This document shows positions 62,626 to 64,000 of a DNA stretch of 64,000 bases, in pieces (the stretch's first letter is position 1; every line of letters begins with the position of its first letter). The notes beneath the pieces were generated by a model that worked only from the letters and a program-made list of their open reading frames with translations, made no database searches and was not told the origin of the DNA. Source of the stretch: CAUZIB01 sp963663925 (lineage in GTDB: Bacteria; Acidobacteriota; Vicinamibacteria; Vicinamibacterales; UBA8438); assembly GCA_965237405.1 (NCBI GenBank), contig OZ250139.1:2914001-2978000 (forward strand). The letters are read 5' to 3'. The translations under genes and the position numbers were made by a program.

Positions 62626-63621
62626 ATGACACTCAGGTCCACCCAATCGACCGCATGGCTCGGCGTAATCGTTACCCTCGCCCTCTTGGCTGCTGTTACC
62701 ACTGCGATCGTGAAGACACAGGAGGCGCGGACGCCGAGGAACGTTGAGGAGTTCGACGCGATGTTTCGGGAGCTCAACAACTGGGGTCGCTGGGGTGCCG
62801 ATGACGAGCTGGGAACCATGAATTTGATCTCGGAAGAGAAGATTCGTGAGGCGGCCGCGCTCGTCCGTCGCGGAATTACGATATCCCTGGCGCATAATCC
62901 AATGGTGGACGAAGCTGTGGACAACCCGGACTCTGCGTTCAACCACACGATGGGTCAGAGCCTGCGCAGTGATACTTACGAGTTTACGTATCACGGCTAC
63001 GGCGTGAGTCACATCGATTCACTTTGCCACTTCCTTTGGAATGACCGACTCTACAACGACACCATGCCGTCGGTGAGCACGCCGGATGGGTGCGGTAAGC
63101 TCGGCATCGAGAACCTGAAGCAGGGTATCGTGACGCGCGGTATCCTGCTCGACTTTCCGCGCCTTAAGGGTCTGCCTTACTTGGAACCCCAAACACCTAT
63201 CTACATTGAGGACATCGAAGCGTGGGAGCGGCAGGCTGGCGTGACGGTATCGTCGGGCGATGTTATCTTCGTTCGGACTGGCCGGTGGGCACGTCGCGCT
63301 GCCCTTGGGCCGTGGCAAATATCGGGAAACAGTGCTGGGTTGCACGCGTCGGTGTTGCCGTGGATCAAAGTGCGCGGCGTCGCGTTCGTCGGGAGCGACG
63401 CGGCAACCGATGTAATGCCGTCATTGGTGGAAGGCATTACGCAGCCGGTTCATACGATGTTAATCGCCGGCTTCGGCACGAACATCTTCGATAATATGGA
63501 TCTTGAGGCGCTTGCAGAGACGGCCGCTCGCGAAAACCGTTGGGAGTTCATGCTGACCGCCGGTCCGATTCCGGTCGAGGGCGGCACGGGATCACCTCTC
63601 AATCCGATTGCTGTGTTCTAA
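62626..63621 (+). CDS. Exported cyclase/kynurenine-formamidase-like protein
   Basis: 331 residues from MTLRSTQSTAWLGVIVTLAL behind GGAG; a frame extension to 62572 is less likely. After a signal anchor come NNWGRWGADDELGTMNLISE, the metal motif region GYGVSHIDSLCHFLWND (H-x-D-x-x-x-H), GDVIFVRTGRWARRA and MPSLVEGITQPVHTMLIAG. Family members hydrolyse amides or cyclise substrates; secreted forms are frequent in Acidobacteriota. Substrate unknown. Confidence 0.88.
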   Translation: MTLRSTQSTAWLGVIVTLALLAAVTTAIVKTQEARTPRNVEEFDAMFRELNNWGRWGADDELGTMNLISEEKIREAAALVRRGITISLAHNPMVDEAVDNPDSAFNHTMGQSLRSDTYEFTYHGYGVSHIDSLCHFLWNDRLYNDTMPSVSTPDGCGKLGIENLKQGIVTRGILLDFPRLKGLPYLEPQTPIYIEDIEAWERQAGVTVSSGDVIFVRTGRWARRAALGPWQISGNSAGLHASVLPWIKVRGVAFVGSDAATDVMPSLVEGITQPVHTMLIAGFGTNIFDNMDLEALAETAARENRWEFMLTAGPIPVEGGTGSPLNPIAVF

Positions 63622-63785
63622 GACTGAGTCAAAGGACGGCTGGCGTTCGCGTGGTCAGGCGACGTTACCTCAGGCAGACATGGCAGTGACCTTTTCGGTC
63701 GGCTCTTTTGTCAGTGCCGGTTCATCGATCGTGGGGAAACCTGAGGACCAGTCGCGTACCTAACGAGCGCTAGTGGTTGGAGCGG

Positions 63786-63956
63786 TCAGGCTCGTAGACC
63801 AAAGGTCTCGCTTGTTTGATCACTAGTCCTCCCTTTGGCCGTGACCTTGAACTCGATCTCTATCGCGAATTGATCGCGTAACGACGCTCTGCACATTTCT
63901 CGAAAGCTCTTGTGGATCGTGTCGAGGTAGCCTCGTAGCATCGTCACGATGCTCAT
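63786..63956 (-). CDS. Possible small protein (56 residues)
   Basis: MSIVTMLRGYLDTIHKSFRE starts a balanced helical frame, then MCRASLRDQFAIEIEFKVTA. A weak GAGCG lies before the ATG. It may belong to a gene set continuing beyond the window. No family is recognised. The stretch 63622-63785 has no gene. Confidence 0.3.
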   Translation of the reverse strand: MSIVTMLRGYLDTIHKSFREMCRASLRDQFAIEIEFKVTAKGRTSDQTSETFGLRA

Positions 63957-64000
63957 CGCTCAGAACCGCCTCGCCGTAGGCGACCCGGTTTGAGCCCCGG

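Overview
The window looks like chromosome of an Acidobacteriota member, most likely Vicinamibacterales-like. This is an inference from gene content: a cytochrome-type DUF1592/DUF1588 protein followed by a Tat-exported DUF1552 protein, an ankyrin-repeat protein, CehA/McbA-type metallohydrolases, a sorbosone-dehydrogenase-like protein, a kynurenine-formamidase-like cyclase, and two copies of a secreted family with 'DPDLGGIW'-like N-termini. No 16S rRNA gene is present, so the assignment is not secure.

Layout. (1) 1-9.9 kb is IS remnants around a BlaI/M56 signalling pair, a TM2 pseudogene, a 443-bp element with nested palindromic ends and a very GC-rich tyrosine recombinase between short direct repeats. 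(2) 9.9-13.9 kb holds a minus-strand operon with two unrelated serine proteases and two small proteins, one of them split by an IS. (3) 16.2-21.1 kb is a decayed P4-like satellite beside tRNA-Ser: truncated integrase, AlpA regulator, Toprim/DUF3987 primase and 9-bp repeat arrays. (4) 21.2-27.9 kb is core chromosome: two paralogous secreted proteins, SRP RNA, dnaX, ybaB, recR and a fused membrane/glycosyltransferase-like gene. (5) 28.2-37.8 kb is a 9.5-kb island in tRNA-Asn with 50-bp direct repeats, an intact integrase at its right end, a DUF3631 primase pseudogene and an M4 protease gene split by an IS256 element with target duplication. (6) 38-49.8 kb has a PQQ-type dehydrogenase, a zinc-ribbon repeat protein, a DNA glycosylase and two CehA-like paralogues, interspersed with copies of a small Cys/His 'HGG' protein gene. 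(7) 49.7-53.0 kb is a mercury-type cassette: MerR-type promoter, broken merR, two thioredoxin-like proteins, an IS3-family insertion, a MerP-like HMA protein with UGA at its first metal-binding cysteine, and a MerT-like protein. (8) 53.2-64 kb is mostly intact chromosome.

The most interesting points are the MerP-like candidate selenoprotein with a hairpin just after its UGA, the two-protease operon, and the four-copy HGG module (one copy convergent and overlapping with an ADP-ribosyltransferase-like gene). Many host genes are broken by frameshifts, stops, deletions or IS insertion, so the region is actively decaying and rearranging. All identifications come from motifs and family knowledge; no database search was possible.
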